Positions 1 through 12,589 are shown, counted from the first letter of the stretch. The stretch: 64,000 nt of DNA from Rhodamnia argentea (GCF_020921035.1 NC_063156.1:25158283-25222282), one strand, 5' to 3'. Notes: generated from the letters alone by a model not told the origin. Numbers and translations: made by a program.

Positions 1-450
1 AACGTTGATAATTTTTAATTATCTTTTAATATTTTTAAATTTTTATTTAATTTTTTTCTTTCTTTTTCTCTTTTTTTCTTCTTCCATTCTTCCTCTAGCC
101 GGTCGAGTTGAATTTTTTATTTATTCATTTCTTTTTTCTTTTTTTCTTTTTTTCTTCCCTTCTTCCTCTAGTTCCGTTGACTGCCTAGAGGAAGAAGTGA
201 GGGAAAAAAAAAGAAAAAGAAAGAAAGAAAGAAAAGAAAAAAGAAAAAATATTAGAATTGTCCATATCAGCATCGGCCAACGTTCATATGAGAGATTTCC
301 AATCAAAAAATGGCCGAATTGACTGAATTGACACAAACGTAAAAAATTTAGGATTCAATCAACCAAAAAAAAAAAAAAAACAAAGGAGGATGTAGAACTG
401 AATTCCCACAATTGCGATACGTTTAAGATTTTTTTGATAATTTTCCTCTA
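1..450. repeat. Right part of a foldback (long terminal inverted repeat) element, cut by the window start
   Basis: The right arm carries the phrases 'gactgaattgacacaa' and 'gataattttcctct', spaced as in the right arm of the complete element at 2531-3000. The part before it is pyrimidine-rich on one side and purine-rich on the other (about 50-240), which looks like the loop side of the same element type. No coding capacity is seen. The open frames here are low-complexity (K/R/E or F/L/S rich) and are not believed. The left arm lies outside the window. Confidence 0.55.
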
Positions 451-718
451 GAATTTCCATTTCACACCTGCCAGTATAAAAACTGATTTTACATGGGCAG
501 CGTACTTTATCCGAATCTACATGATCAATACATTCGGTAGTGACATATACCGTATACGTGGGTATTTATATATAAGACTGGAGTAATACCAACATCACAA
601 GGACATCCCACGTTATTGAACAGAGTTATGCTCTCAAATTCAAAGTCCGAAGGTCAGTCAACCTCATCCTACGTAATTGTTCACATGCATGTGTAAAGTT
701 TTTGTCCCCTCACTCCAC

Positions 719-726
719 TATAAATA
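719..726 (+). promoter_or_regulatory. TATA box of the chitinase gene
   Basis: TATAAATA lies 67-74 bases upstream of the chitinase ATG (793), a normal distance for a plant gene with a short 5' leader. Upstream, 450-718, no other motif is certain. Confidence 0.7.
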
Positions 727-792
727 CACCACGCCCTCCTCTTCGCTCGACATCGCAAATCCAAGCATCGTCCGAGCCATACCTCTCTCGAC

Positions 793-1873
793 ATGAATCG
801 GAACACGCTTCTCGCCATCCTCGTCGCATGCTTCGCCGTGGTTGCCTCAGTCGCGCCGCTGGTGACCGCCCAAAACTGCGGATGCGCCGCCGGCCTCTGC
901 TGCAGCCGGTACGGTTACTGCGGGACCAGCCATGCCTACTGCGGACCGGGTTGCAAAGCCGGCCCCTGCAGCTCCACCGCGGCTCCACCCGCCACTGGCG
1001 GGGTCGTGGTCGGCAACGTCGTCACTGCCGCCTTCTTCAACAGGATCATCGGGCAGGCAGCTTCCAGCTGCGCCGGGAAGAAGTTCTACTCGAGGCAAGC
1101 GTTCCTCAAGGCACTCGGTAGCTTCCCGAGGTTCGGGCGGGCCGGGTCGGTCGTGGCCTCGAAGCGGGAGATCGCCGCTTTCTTCGCTCATGTCATGCAT
1201 GAGACTGGACGTAAGCTCCGTCCTTTTCATGCACATTCTTATTCTTATACACCACGCAATATTAGCTTTGGATGCATAAAATTAAACTTTTAAAAATAAA
1301 CTTTATTAAGATCTCCCTTTTCTAATCTTGTATACATTTATCATGGCATAACTATTTCCAAATCTAAGGACACGTGTCATCCGTCCAGCCAACGAATGAT
1401 TCAATAATAATTCAATACCACATGACTCAAAAAAATTTCAATACAATGCTTATACATGCGTTCTTGCAGATTTTTGTTATATCGAAGAGATAAATGGGGG
1501 CACCTACTGCGACCCGAGCGCGAAGCAGTACCCGTGCAAGCCAGGCAAGAAGTACTTCGGCCGAGGGCCCTTCCAGATCACGTGGAACTACAACTACGGC
1601 GCGGCCGGCCAGAGCCTCGGGTTCGACGGGCTCAACACGCCGGAGATTGTCGCGAACAACCCCGTCATCGCCTTCAAGACCGCCCTGTGGTTCTGGACGA
1701 GGAACAACATGCAGTCCAAGCTCTTGAGCCAAGGGTTCGCTGCGACGATCCGAGCGATTAACGGCGGAGAGTGCAACGGGGGGAACTCAGCAGCTGTTCG
1801 AGCCCGGGTCGCGTATTACACTAATTATTGCAAGCAATTTGGGGTTACACCTGGCCGTAATCTCTATTGTTAA
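793..1873 (+). CDS. Class IV endochitinase (GH19) with hevein-type chitin-binding domain
   Basis: Secreted enzyme that hydrolyses beta-1,4 bonds of chitin, typical of pathogen defence. Two exons, 793-1210 and 1470-1873, join in phase (C|AT = His) and give 273 residues. A signal peptide covers residues 1-26, ending LVTA before QNCGC. A short hevein domain with eight cysteines follows (about 27-60), then a Ser/Thr/Pro/Ala hinge, then a GH19 domain. The split junction restores MHETGHFCYIEEI. By comparison with GH19 enzymes Glu137 and Glu146 are the catalytic pair. Other family hallmarks are [16 protein letters not shown] and [11 protein letters not shown]. The compact length and lack of the class I loops point to class IV. 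The start is the first ATG after the TATA box. An AATAAA at 1987-1992 is a likely poly(A) signal. No damage is seen. Identification is firm; the exact class rests on loop pattern. Confidence 0.96.
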
Positions 1874-2530
1874 GGGCTCTTGGTCGGGATTAATCAATGT
1901 GGGTTACAAACATTGACAATAATGTGCTCTAAAAACAGCCTTTCTCCGCCAAATGTAGCTTGGTAATCAAGGATGAAGGATGATGAAATAAAGATGTTGC
2001 TTATGTTAAGCAATTTAATGACCCTTTTGATTATTCGATTTACGTTATCAGATATTCAGAAAAGTACAACGTAAATCCAAACTAATGGCATCACACAGAG
2101 AGAGATCTTAGTCAAGATGAGCTAAGTAAGACATTTTGGGAAGCACACGAGTTCAAAAGTGACATCAAGTGCTGTTCTTATCGAGTGGATCTTCAATTTT
2201 GCCGCCTCCAATTGATTAAATTATCACCAAACTAGATAAACATCGAAGCCAGAGTAATAGAAAATAACACAAATGCTTCCTAAATTAAAAGTTCCTGGAC
2301 CAGTTGTGTTGTTTTCCCAACAATGAAACATGAATAACCAGTGACTACCTGATCTTTGCTTTTGTTCCCTTAAATATTTTTATGAAGGGGTTGATTGCCC
2401 CGGATCTCAAGTCTATTCAAAGGCAATATATCCATCTATTTGATTAGGAGATTAAGAGAACAAGGTGCTGTAAGGTACATAAATATTGAATGTCAATCGC
2501 AAAATTATAAGCATAAGAGCACAGATCTGG
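1874..2530. other. Chitinase 3' region and intergenic DNA
   Basis: The stretch begins as the chitinase 3' untranslated region, with an AATAAA at 1987-1992. After about 2010 it is AT-rich DNA without a convincing open frame, RNA gene or repeat end. Confidence 0.6.
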
Positions 2531-3000
2531 GAGAGAATTACCACTCGTAAACCTATTGTAATGATGTTGATTCAGTCATAATTTTTTTTTTTACCAATTC
2601 AATCTTAAATCTTTTGCAATTGTGACAATTCAATCCATTTGGCCGGTCGTTACTCACGTGGCAAATTTCTAATAATATTCATTTTTTTTTAAAAATTCTA
2701 TCTTTTTTTTCCTTTTTTGGGGTTTGGGCCAGCGGCCTCCCGCTAGCCACCGGAGGTCGCCGGCCCAACCAAGAAAAAATAAAATAAAATAAAAAGAAAG
2801 AAATATTATCAAAAAAATAATTCAAAAAATTAAAATTTATTAAAAAATTATTAAAAATTTGATACATCAGCATTAGCCGACCAAATGGACTGAATTGGCA
2901 CATTCGTAAAAGGTTTAGGACTGAATTGATAAAAAAAAAAAATTATAGGACTGAATTGACACAATTGCAATAGGTTTAGGACTTTTTTGGTAATTCTCTC
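2531..3000. mobile_element. Foldback/MITE-like element with long inverted arms, complete
   Basis: GAGAGAATTA at 2531-2540 is the exact reverse complement of TAATTCTCTC at 2991-3000. The arms stay complementary, with mismatches, for about 170 bases, using phrases such as 'caattcagtcc' and 'ttaggactgaattg'. The loop holds a GC-rich block (about 2725-2775). It has no coding capacity, so it is non-autonomous. No convincing target-site duplication was found, so the superfamily is open. Mutator-like or other foldback types are possible. Related elements lie at 1-450, 12590-13290, 14396-14965, 26475-26830 and 44250-44610. Confidence 0.75.
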
Positions 3001-3014
3001 TCGTACCAAAGAAT

Positions 3015-3342
3015 TTAAAGCTCTATTTATTTCGCGAAAAATGAATAATTTTGAAATATTTTCTTTAAAATGATAGATCATCTCACTTGAAATAATTAAT
3101 CAATGGGAATATTTTTATCATCGACAAAAATTTAGCGTTTAAATATTTTCGTCGACAATAAAACTTTTTTCCATCCATTCATTTTTTGAAATGATCAATC
3201 GTAAATATAGTGAAGTCACATTTCCTATTCTTTCCTCGGACCTCGCTACTAATAAAGATGATCACTTCTTAAAATATTTCATATTTTTTAGGAAAATATT
3301 TTTTAAATCATTCATTTTTCGCGAAATAAATAAAACCCAAGC
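3015..3342. mobile_element. Small foldback element with TTTATTTCGCGAAAAATGAA termini
   Basis: TTTATTTCGCGAAAAATGAA in the left arm (from about 3025) is mirrored by its reverse complement near 3312-3333. That is an inverted terminal repeat of more than 20 bases with an AT-rich centre. The same terminus occurs at 23681 and 42035. It is non-coding, and no certain target-site duplication was found. Confidence 0.65.
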
Positions 3343-3495
3343 TCATAAACAAAGTACAACCGAATATCTAAAGCATTCGAATAGTGCAATTTTAGACCTC
3401 GGATAATGGACTTGACGATCCACGGCCCGCCGGCGCCCGGTCCACATATGCCCGAATGGCACTTTTGAGAAGGCTCGAGCAATGCTATTATGAAG

Positions 3496-4126
3496 TAGGG
3501 GTGAGCGGTTCCGGGTTCCTTACGGGTTCCACCTGGAACCCGGAACCTACCCGTCGAACAAGGTTCCTCATTTTTTGGAACCCGGAACCTACCCGTCATA
3601 CCTTGGAACCTGGAACCTACCCTATCACAGGTTCTAGGGTCGATTCCAGGGTACCCGAAAACCTATCAATTTCTGTTATTTTCTTTTATTTTTTCTTTTT
3701 TAGTTAAGCAAAATGACAGTGAACGCTACAACATCTAAGAGAAAGTAGAGGTGAGTGATTTTAGACTCTATACATGTTACATTTAGAACCCGAAACCAAT
3801 CCATTGGAACACATTTATCATTTTTTGGAACCCGAAACCTAAAAATTTGTTTGGCTCCAAATTATACACTCATCATCGGATGCCATAGAATATTATATGA
3901 TCGTGCAAAAACATATACCAAGAAAAATATAAAAATTTATTTCAGAATCTAGGTTCCAGGTTCCAGGTTCTAGATAATGGAACCTGGAACCTACCCGTTG
4001 GAACAGGTTCCTCAATTTTTGGAACCTGGAACCTACCCCGCATACCTTGGAACTTGGAACCAGACCGGATCCTACGGGTTTCGGTTCCGGGTTCTCGGTT
4101 CTACCCTGGAACCATGCTCACCCCTA
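3496..4126. mobile_element. Non-autonomous hAT element with intact target-site duplication
   Basis: The element starts TAGGGGTGAGC and ends GCTCACCCCTA. It is flanked on both sides by the identical 8-base direct repeat TTATGAAG (3488-3495 and 4127-4134). An 8-base duplication with a TAGGG-type terminus is the hAT signature. The 631-base body is an array of GGAACC-rich phrases in both orientations (GGAACCTGGAACCTACC and its reverse), so each half folds on the other. No transposase frame is present. The perfect duplication suggests a fairly recent insertion. Confidence 0.85.
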
Positions 4127-4134
4127 TTATGAAG

Positions 4135-5482
4135 TGTGGCTCAACCTCGTAAGTTCTTTTATGTAATTGAGGGATTTGGGTGACAGATGAGGCCTGATTA
4201 TGGACCTGGCCCAACCCAAACCTATCATTAACTACTTCTAATGCGGTCAAACCATTACATTAATTTAAAACTGCAATTAAGTGCTTTCATTAACTCCATC
4301 CGTTTTAGGTGACCAAATTGGAATTGACCTTATTGAATATTTTCAACTACACTCTTAAGCCTTGATACATTGCCAAGTAGGTTCTGATGGGGACCACATC
4401 AAATAAAAGACTGAAAATACAGAGAGAGAGAGCAGAGTAGGGCAATTTATTCCCTATCTCGCCGACTAGGGGTCACGATCCTCACTGGTCTTGTTGTGAT
4501 TGCGTTTGGTTCAGCTTTTAAAATAAGTTTTGGGGAAACGCAAATACCTTTAACCTAAAGGCTTTTGGCAAATGCAAACAGTGTCTCAAAAAAATTAAAC
4601 CCTTCGTCGACTTTTGCCAAGAGCTCACACCACCGACTAGCCAAATCTAGAGCTAGTGGCCCTCTTCGAGGTCACGCCACCTCAAGTGACGGTCCCCTAG
4701 GTCGCACAACCTCGTTAGCCCGTCACCCACCCTTCACCCACCCTAATCTAGCATCATCAGCCCTCGCTAATCACTCTCACTCAAGAAGATGAACAGTAGA
4801 GTAGGGTTTTATTTTTTAGAGCGGGTAAAATTTGATTTTTGTAAGGTTTTAAAGGCAAAATAAGCAACTAACTAATTTTCTTTGATGGAGCCTTCAATCT
4901 TCTCAATGCCAGCTTTCATCTCAAAACCCATTGGGAATGGTTGTTAAACATCCCAAATTTTTCCCAAGGAACTTTCAAAATGCGGGAACAAATTCATCCT
5001 TTACCCTTTAATCTTTTAAGTGGTCCCATATCAACGCTACATGTCGTTGAGAAAAGGAAGGTTACGTTTTATTTTCTCGTCACTTCAATCACTAACAAAA
5101 GCATCTCGTCATATACCTTTTTTAAATAAATCTAAGAGTTTAATTGTATTTTTTTAAAAATTTAGGACCGAATTACGTTTCCGGCTACAATTCTTAAAGA
5201 CTTTGGTATCTAAATTGTGCTCAGATATGCAAACAAGTAAGGACTATTCAATTTAAGGATAATCATCACATCACTAATCTTGAGAATTTACCCTCTATGC
5301 GAGCATTAGTAATGCCATTAACATACTATAAACTACCAATGATATTATTTGTGCAATTTGTACTTAACCAGAAATAATCTTTATTTCAAGAAATCTCTCT
5401 GTAGTTGAGAAGCACCTGCGATGTAATTCTAACAAAAGGCACGCAATCTCCAAATGCTAACATAAGTTATACGAAGGCCATC
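4135..5482. other. Intergenic DNA upstream of the BSD-domain gene
   Basis: A short GA run lies near 4420-4433. Nothing codes convincingly; the open frame at 4565-4792 has no recognisable family. The last few hundred bases should hold the promoter and leader of the BSD gene, but no clear TATA box was assigned. Confidence 0.5.
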
Positions 5483-7919
5483 ATGGACTGGTCATCCTGG
5501 TTCCGGCGAACTCTGCTGAAAGATGCGAATAACCCCAAAATCTCCGATCCAGCTAAACCATCCTCGAAGAAGAAGCGAAGCCAAACCGAAGAAGATTTAG
5601 AGCAATATGGAATGACGCAGCAATTGGTCGACTTGGTCAAGACCTTCACCGTAGACACTTTCAAGAACTTCCATCTTCAAGGTACTTGTCCATCCCATAT
5701 CATTCCACAGTCGATAAAGGTGAGATTTTTTTTTTTTTTTCGGGTTCTGGATGAAATTTGGAATCTTGGGTTCTGGAAGTTGCTGGATTATGGAGCTTTT
5801 CAGCTTCTCAATTTGGGTGTTTTTCGCTTTCTTGTTTTTGGGGGGGAAATTGAATTGATTGGGCGTGTTGTAGATGACGGCATGGCTGGTGCTGAATCTG
5901 GCACCGCGGGAACTGCTCCAGCATGCAGTGTGAGGAAGGATCTTTCTGAGTGGCAGGAAAGACATGCGTACCTTGTGCTCTCTAACGTTAAGGTTTGTGA
6001 ACTGTGATTTGCGTGTGGATTTTAGGGGAATGTTAGCTTAATTGATGTGGAAAATTTTGCATTCTGAAGATGGTAACTAACTAATGTACTTGGCCGCCTC
6101 TTTCCGAATAATGCCTGACTGCATTGCGAGTTTTCGGCGCACACTTGTTGAATTTGATTGAGGAGGATTTCGCAAGTATGAGATGCCGGATGTTCTGTGA
6201 CCAAACCAGTGGTCAGTTCCTTGTTCTGATGTGGGATTCTGGTTCTCTTAGGAGATTTAGGATAGGAAGAGGAGTTGAGGTTCAGAATTTGGCAAACTCA
6301 CTTTTAGATGTAGTAAGCCTCATTCAAATAAAGTTCGGGAACCTAACATAAAAGGATACCTAAAAATTGTAGAAAGGAATGAGGTTTCAGGCCTGGTAAT
6401 ATCTTGCTAACAGGCTAACTTCGGTGGCCAAAGAGGGAGCATTGGAGCTTGGAGAAATCAAGTCAAGGACATAAAGTTGTTCTTGTTAGATGGATCTGTT
6501 GTAGTGTAGTTCCAACATCTTCGACTAATTGCTCTGTTACAGATGATAGACAATGCAGCGAAAGACTAATGGCAAACAACGCTCTAGGCTGGCATTTTGT
6601 TCTCAATCCTTACATCGGAGGATATAATGTAGTTTAGATCTAATTTTACTTGAAAGAGGAGCTTATTGTTATGCTAGTAAATCTTCTTGCATCATCCGAT
6701 GTCAATACAGATAGAGGCAGAAAGTTTTCTTAGTATTTACGCGGAACATATTCACGCTGACTGATGCTTGAGTTGCTTCTTTTTTGACGTAGAACTAGGA
6801 TTAAGACACGATGGGTTTCATCTTGGGTTTGTTGTGCCAGCTTTTTATAGAATGACCCAGCCTATATATAAATGGACTGCTCAAGAGGACTAAAAGTATC
6901 CGCTAGAAACAAATGTGTTATAGGATGAAGCAGAGAGCTCTATTTTTTTGGGATAACAAGTCATTAAGATTGTACTACGTAAAGTCCTAAAATTGAGATG
7001 ACTGGACTGTAAAACATACGGTTGACTCTCTATGAGGCTGCATTAGGCTTCCCGTTTCCATACTGTGTTTTGAAAAGACTTTCAATCGATCCAGGATGAT
7101 AAAAAAAATATGTTCTTCTATGATCTTTAAATAGGACCTACTTGTGCTCGTGTTATCAGTAGAATCAGATAATGTAGTTTGAGATGCATTCTTCTTATTG
7201 TGATGCTTCTCCCTCTTTGACTTTGAAGTTTACTTGATAGTGGTTGTTTAGTTCAGTGGCCTGCACTTTTTACTGTGGTGTTTGCATCCACTAAATTTGT
7301 TTCTTCATCAACATTTAGAGGCCCAGTTATTGAGCTTGCTTCACTAACTGCAAGTTATATATTTGGGACGGACTGCTGAAGCAAATAGTTTTTAGAATGT
7401 GTAATGATGTACAGTCAAACATGTGCCATGTGTAGCTAAAGGACTGGTAACATGAAACTGTACACGTCTTGCTTGTCTAGCATAAAAGTGAAGCTTTAAG
7501 GCCAGAATAAAATGATTTACCCATATCTATCTGTTTCATGACCATATCAAGCTCATTTCAGGAGATGTCCCAACTGCGGTATATGCTATGTCCCCGACAC
7601 ATGAAGGAGCGGCAATTTTGGCAAATATATTTTGTGCTTGTCAAGAGCCATATAGCTGAGTAAGTTACAGTGCCCTGTTAGTGTTTATACAAAACAGAGC
7701 TGATCTGGTCCAAATTACGTCTGACCTTGTTTTGGAAATAATTGTGAGATTCTACCATCACATGTCTTGTCCATGACCAGATATGAGCAGCGGGCGATAC
7801 AACTAGCAAGAGTGAAGGAAATGAGGATTGGGGTTGACAAATCTTCCGACGGCAATTCATGTGAAGTTGAAATGTCTGAATCGAAGGTGGCATCGAGTTC
7901 ACCACCTGGAAGTCCTTAA
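5483..7919 (+). CDS. Small BSD-domain protein
   Basis: Four exons, 5483-5681, 5874-5992, 7562-7659 and 7781-7919, join in phase into 184 residues. The start is the ATG of MDWSSWFRRTLL. No upstream in-frame ATG was seen. Residues about 30-66 carry EEDLEQYGMTQQLVDLVKTF. The BSD domain, about 90-133, holds the family hallmark FWQIYF (125-130) after LRYMLCPRHMKER. A charged helical stretch (AIQLARVKEM) and a polar Ser/Glu tail follow. BSD domains occur in TFIIH p62, synapse-associated and DOS2-like proteins; the role of this short plant group is poorly known. The third intron-exon step spans a 1.57 kb intron (5993-7561). Family is certain, function is not. Confidence 0.88.
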
Positions 7920-10057
7920 TCCCGCGAATTAGTTTCTAAATGAAAGTGTAACCGAGCAGGTAAAAATGAACAGGAGTTCAACTGTTTTGGTGCTCTTCAT
8001 TACCCTTCAAATATTTATTTCACGGTTGATTGTATTGTGCAACATTGACCTTGCTTCATTTTAATCTCTCAGCTGGAAAAGATCCTGCCAACAGGATGAA
8101 CTTTGGAGATAACAGATGCACCAGAAAAAATCAATGCGCATCTTGTCGGAATCAACTTAAAGAGACTGAAAGCATTTTTAGACCTCCAAATCAAAAGTGA
8201 GTCATAGTCTGATGCTGATGATATGTACTAACAAGTGCTCCTCTATAGTCCTGTAGCAGAAAATGTACGAAAGCCAAAATGAGTAGTTAATATTAGAGCT
8301 AGCTTGTAATGGCTTGCTCGCCCCTTGCTAAGCTGTAATTACTCGCTAAGCTCCTTTATTTCACATGTTCTCAATATCTTATGTGATAATGTCACAACAT
8401 TGTCCAATACATGGCTTAGCTTGTTGATTAGCGGGCACAAGCTACGCGATTCTGAAGTATATGGAAAATGCAGATCCAATGTAGCATTTTTTTCGCCACT
8501 AGGCATCGGTGTTTATTCAATTATATGTATGAATGTAATGAAACACGTCTTCTGAGGGGAAGATCCACCTCCTCCCCTCGGCGCTGGCTCTTCCTTTCCT
8601 TTTATGACCCCCTTCTTGTTCTCATAATCTTCCATGCGAGTTTTTGCACAAACTTCTGGGAAATGTATTGCCTGATGTAGCCATTCATCCAGTGGGTTGA
8701 TTACCCATCTTTTGTCATTGCTTAAGCCAGAATCACCCAATTGCATGACCCTCTTTTCGGTCATCTTAAACGATGTTCTGAAAATGGTTTTGTGTCATTT
8801 ACACAAGGGATTATTGCAATTCGGTGATGCATGTTCCAATAACGGAAGACTGGTCGGTTCTGCATCCCCATTTGAACTTTCCAGTTGCGACCTTTTAAAG
8901 CGTCGCCTGAATCTGGAAGGGACGCAAAGGCACGCGAGAAATTGCTTCAGATAGTCTGCAATGGAAACGTGGATCGTGCGGTGGTGGTGGGGTTTGGCAA
9001 TCGGGAGCTTTTTGGATTGTTCTGCTTCTGTAGAATCCCATTTTATGGCCTCGGGTCTCTTTATCTGACACCCTGCAGGGTTTCCTGATCGCAATTATGC
9101 ATCTTTCAGGGGGTTTTTCTGGGAATGGCCCGTGAATACTGAACGAACGAGAGGCACAACGAGTGAAAGAATACGATCAAGATTCGAGTGGGCATTTATT
9201 GAAACGTCCATACACTCGGCAGCACTTGGTGTAAACCAAAGAGACAAATCCTGGCCAGCACTGAAATTGTAGTGCACTGGAATTGCTGGTTGAAGAACAT
9301 TGGCCTGATACAATTTTTAATCTTCATTTCATTCCTTTTGCATTGCGACCTTCCTTCACGGCCTCAAAATATCATGCAATGGGTATCTGTAAAATGCAGC
9401 AATAATGACATTCCCCCTTCTGATTCAAAAGAGACTCTGCTTCCTCTCACCAGTTTCCACTGAGATCTTACTTTCTAAACTTGAAAGCTACAAACGGGAG
9501 CCTTTGAAATAGGCATTAGGGAGTGCCCCCCACACGTACGATATTGACTTGGGAAAAATGACTTAGCACGGACAAGGAAGAGCCTTTTGTACATCGTGTG
9601 ATAGAAAATGACCTACATTGAATGCACATGGTCAGAAACATCGCATCTGGATCTACTAGAGAAATAGGTTGATTTCCTCCTTGGCCATATCCGGCGCAAT
9701 AGCCAAAGGATAAGTTAGGAGAGGACAAAATGTAAAACAAGCGAATTCGTACATCGACAAAGCATAGCACTTTTAATATATAGACAACAGGAGAAAAGAG
9801 CATATACTGAAGAAACAAGTTATGTACCAGTGGGTGTATTATCCTTTCTCAACAGATTACAATGGTGTTAGCATCTAAAAAGGTAAATCCCTAATCTACT
9901 CATGGATCACGGCTCTTCAGACATCGTCAAAGGGATTTTGATCCATTATCCGGTTAGTGTGCTCCTCCTCTGTCATGTTACATATTAGGCTCTAATAACC
10001 ACTCCTGTACATCGACTTCGCATGCCATGCAGTGTGTCGTCCTGCTTCAATATAACC
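7920..10057. other. Spacer between two converging genes, mostly 3' untranslated and intergenic
   Basis: Downstream of the BSD stop a short block at about 8073-8197 ends with a GTGAGT-like donor and could be an extra non-coding 3' exon. From about 9500 to 10057 the DNA would be the KRP 3' untranslated region on the minus strand. Open frames here are short and match no family I recognise. Confidence 0.5.
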
Positions 10058-12089
10058 TCATGGAATTACTTGCGCCCATTCAAAACGACCCGGGAGGGGA
10101 AGATCCCTGACTATATCAAAGTTGTATCTGTGAAAATGATCAACGAAAGTAAACAAAAAACCCATAATACAATCAGCAAACCTGCGTTGTTTTGCTTAAA
10201 GTCGATTCCTATTTACTCTAAAATATATTATTAATGAGTTGAAAATTCTTTAAATAAGCAGCAGCCAGGTGAACGATAACGAGCAAAGATGAGACATGAT
10301 ATATACTTCTCAAGGAATGATCTTTGTTGTCGTCGCTCGGCACAGGCAAAGAATTCCTCCATCTCATCTGAGGCCGGGATGCTTCTAAGTATGCTCATTT
10401 GAGTTCTGTGAGCAGTGCTCAAGCTCTGCTGTCTTGTGGTTGAACCGGGTGGCGTGTTTGCGTTCAAGTCCCTCATCAAGCTGCACGGCGTGCTTTCCCT
10501 TGTGCTCCTGCGTAAAATCCATCCATTGTTAAAAGTTTGTCCCCATGAAGCACTTCATAAACCTTGACTCGGTTAAACCATTGTTGTTTTTAAGGAATAT
10601 CTTAAAACCTATCATTAGTCTGCTACATTCTCTTTATCGAAGTGCCTCAGGATGGAAAATGTAATTTGGACGAGCCAAAATCAACAGAAAAATTCAGTTC
10701 AGGACAGCTAGAAAGCATGTGGTCAATAAGCAAAAGGATCCCTGAACTTAAAATTGTATTTCTCTACAGGACATGCAATAGAAGTTGCGACATGAATCAA
10801 TTTTATCAGTAGAATACAGCAGTTTCAAAGTAACAAGGTAACCGGTGAAACATGAAGAAATTCATGAGAAGGAATACTAGAAAGTTTCAAAGTAACCCAC
10901 CAAAATCAACAGTCTCAAAGAAGTTTCAATCTTCAAACAGATGAAATAAGGTAAAAAGAGGAACTCCGGACATCTGGCAATGGGGAAAACATTTCCCCAA
11001 GGGGTTGGTATCTTTTTGCTTTTTTGATTTCCAGTTAGCGTTATTCTCACGATCAAATTTGTGGAAAAAGAAACGGTGCCCCTTTTTTTCAAAATTAAGC
11101 AAATCAGCCTTGGCTGTGCCGTGCAAGAACACCAGGTAACAAAACGCACAAGCCACAAGAGAGCCCAAATCAATGCCCGTTTATTAAAGTATCCCCCAAA
11201 ATAAAAGTATCATCTCTTGGAGAAAAAAGATCTCCTCTTCTATTACACTTTTTAAGCGAAGCAAGCAACATAACTGTGATATGAGGACAGAAGGCCAAAA
11301 GAAGCACTTTTAATGAGCAACCGCACAACGATGAAGACACAAAGAAACCTCAAACCTAACTTGACAAAACCCTCGGAAATCAACCCTTTTTTTTTTTTCC
11401 GAATTTGCTGAGAACTAAGTACTCGGAAGTCACAAATTTAACCCAGAAAAGGGAATGTTGGCATTAAGACACAGCCAAAGAACAGGAAGAAAATCACAGG
11501 AAGAACAAACAAGTCCACGGATATAGAAAAGGGAAGGGGCGGAAAAAACAGAGCATCTTTGCAAGTTTGCAATCGAAAGGAAAATCAAGCATCACACTTC
11601 GAAATTTATTCACCTGTCTCTGTCTCCAATCTCCAAATCGTTCTCTCCAAAAGACGCGTCGACACCCGCGTCGCGGCCACACTCCTCCCCATTTCCCCTG
11701 TCACTCCGACCGATGCGCCCTCTTTCTCCCTCCACCCCACCGCTCAGCGACGCCGTCCTCGCCGAGCACGAAGCGTCGCAGCTCCCCCACGAACCGCTCC
11801 CCGCCCGTCTCCTCCCCACCGGTTCCACGCCTTTCCTCGCTCCCGAGGGCGCCCGCGCGAGACACGGTTTCCGGAGCCTCCGGCTCCGGAGCTGTAGGTA
11901 CGAGAAGGGACAAGAGGAGGCGTCCAGGCTCGGCGCGACGGCGGGCGGCGGATGGGAGGGTCTCCGGAGGCGCTGCAAGGCTAGGGTTTTGGCCCTGGTT
12001 CGGACGCCGGTGGCCGAGGAGTGTGGAGAGGCCTCCAGGGGCGAGACGTCGCGCGTGACTGCCTTCGATTTCTTCATGTACTTGCCCAT
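10058..12089 (-). CDS. KRP: KRP/ICK-type cyclin-dependent kinase inhibitor
   Basis: Nuclear inhibitor of CDKA-cyclin D complexes that restrains the G1/S step. Three exons, read from high to low coordinates (12089-11614, 10507-10307, 10127-10058), join in phase into 248 residues. The N-terminus MGKYMKKSK and the motifs GVRTRAKTLALQRL and YLQLRSRRL are typical of the KRP3/4/5 branch. A middle motif, RESTPCSL, precedes the C-terminal CDK/cyclin-binding domain, with EEFFACAERRQQRSFLEKYN and then FDIVRDLPLPGRFEW. The domain is split by a 179-base intron inside Lys-Tyr-Asn (AA|A TAC). The tail ends AQVIP, slightly longer than the usual FEW(V/A)xL ending. No lesion is seen. KRP proteins are generally controlled by proteolysis and transcription; no such site is claimed here. 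Confidence 0.94.
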
Positions 12090-12260
12090 TTTTCCACGAT
12101 GGCCGCCGCTGATTTCCCCTCTCGACGGAGCTTGCATGCGCACAGAAGAGAGAGAGAGAGAAACAAGAGAGAGAGCGAGCGAGCTTGGGATGGGAGGGAA
12201 GGAGGAGTTAGGGCTGGGGATGGAGGGAACATGTTGACATGGTGTTGGTGTTTATATACA
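12090..12260 (-). promoter_or_regulatory. KRP leader with GA repeat and TATA box
   Basis: On the minus strand, TATATAAA (plus-strand 12251-12258) lies about 165 bases before the KRP ATG. The leader between them holds a purine/pyrimidine run, GAGAGA on the plus strand at about 12147-12175. Such CT-rich leaders are common in plants. Confidence 0.55.
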
Positions 12261-12589
12261 AAACTCTCTGTAAGCTTTTGGATTGATTTTCCCCCCCATT
12301 CTTTTTTTTTTTTTATATTTCGAATATCATTTCTACTCAATAACATGCATAATTTATTTTTAATATAATATGAAGCGACCGAGTTTATTGGAATATCTCG
12401 ATTAACTGAAGTTTCATATAGATGGAAATCGTTTATTTTTATATTTTTTTTTTTTTGGTCGAATAAAACGGTTAGCGCAAATGCCCAAATTATGAGAAAA
12501 CGTAAATGATGTTTATTTAATGGTTTGTTGCCTCTTCTTTCCTTTTTCCAGAAAAAAAAAGAAGATGGTGAAAAGTAAGGAAAGAAATC

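Noticed and set aside
5-336. Open frames rich in Phe/Leu/Ser on one strand and Lys/Arg/Glu on the other
   Set aside because: They follow from the purine/pyrimidine runs of the foldback loop and show no family resemblance.
9095-9818. Minus-strand frames of 72 and 100 codons downstream of KRP
   Set aside because: No family resemblance and no splice or promoter context; probably 3' region or spacer.
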